The position numbers and the translations under genes were made by a program. DNA of 5,947 nucleotides, taken from positions 1-5,947 of the forward strand of contig CADCQX010000136.1 of assembly GCA_902803695.1 (NCBI GenBank). Direction: 5' to 3'. Position 1 is the first letter of the stretch. Each line of letters begins with the position of its first letter. Positions 5,912 to 5,947 of the stretch are shown piece after piece. The notes under the pieces are model-generated. The model ran no database searches. It worked only from the letters and a program-made list of their open reading frames with translations, and was not told the origin of the DNA. Source of the stretch: Oscillospiraceae bacterium (GTDB lineage: Bacteria; Bacillota; Clostridia; Saccharofermentanales; Saccharofermentanaceae).

Positions 5912-5931
5912 TTGGTGAAAATTTACACCAA
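5912..5931. repeat. 20-bp near-palindrome after the acidic lipoprotein gene
   Basis: TTGGTG (5912-5917) is mirrored by CACCAA (5926-5931). The eight bases between them also pair except for one position, so the 20 bases form a palindrome with a single mismatched pair. It is not followed by a run of T, so it does not look like a standard terminator. It may be an operator for a gene that begins beyond the window, but nothing here shows that. Confidence 0.4.
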
Positions 5932-5947
5932 AGATGTACAATTATCC

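Overview
The window reads as chromosomal DNA from a low-to-moderate GC member of the Bacillota, most likely an anaerobic Clostridia of the gut or rumen type. The grounds are strong AGGAGG-like ribosome binding sites, extended -10 promoters (TGnTATAAT-like), Gram-positive style lipoproteins and FtsX-type permeases, and an acidic lipoprotein with a short CxxCG motif. The genus cannot be fixed from this sequence. All intact genes lie on the + strand.

Layout. (1) Bases 1-2218: the 3' part of an FtsX-type ABC transporter permease, then a lipoprotein of the C45-like Ntn amidohydrolase/acyltransferase family. The stop and start overlap (TAATG), so the two are probably one transcription unit. (2) 2221-3203: an extended -10 promoter and a membrane-anchored alpha/beta hydrolase. 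(3) 3239-3866: a type II toxin-antitoxin locus. The Phd/YefM antitoxin is intact. The overlapping RelE/ParE toxin gene is broken by a -1 frameshift, placed exactly on an A AAA AAG heptamer, and by an in-frame TAA further on. (4) 3903-4992: a promoter with a perfect 14-bp inverted repeat, a MarR-family regulator and a HemG-like flavodoxin, forming a compact two-gene operon. (5) 5007-5906: a separate promoter and an acidic lipoprotein of unknown function. A 20-bp near-palindrome follows near the window edge.

How the parts fit together. Regions 1, 2 and 5 encode cell-surface functions: a transporter, two anchored hydrolases and a lipoprotein. Region 4 looks like a self-regulated redox or stress module, in which MarR probably controls itself and the flavodoxin through the inverted repeat. 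Region 3 is a decaying toxin-antitoxin island between the two. I found no tRNA, rRNA, CRISPR array, transposase or complete insertion sequence. The only stretch over 300 bases without an intact gene (3546-3974) holds the toxin pseudogene and the marR control region. I do not see a clearly new multi-gene system. The items most worth a second look are the toxin lesion on a slippery heptamer, the marR inverted repeat, and the lipid-anchored Ntn hydrolase coupled to an ABC permease.
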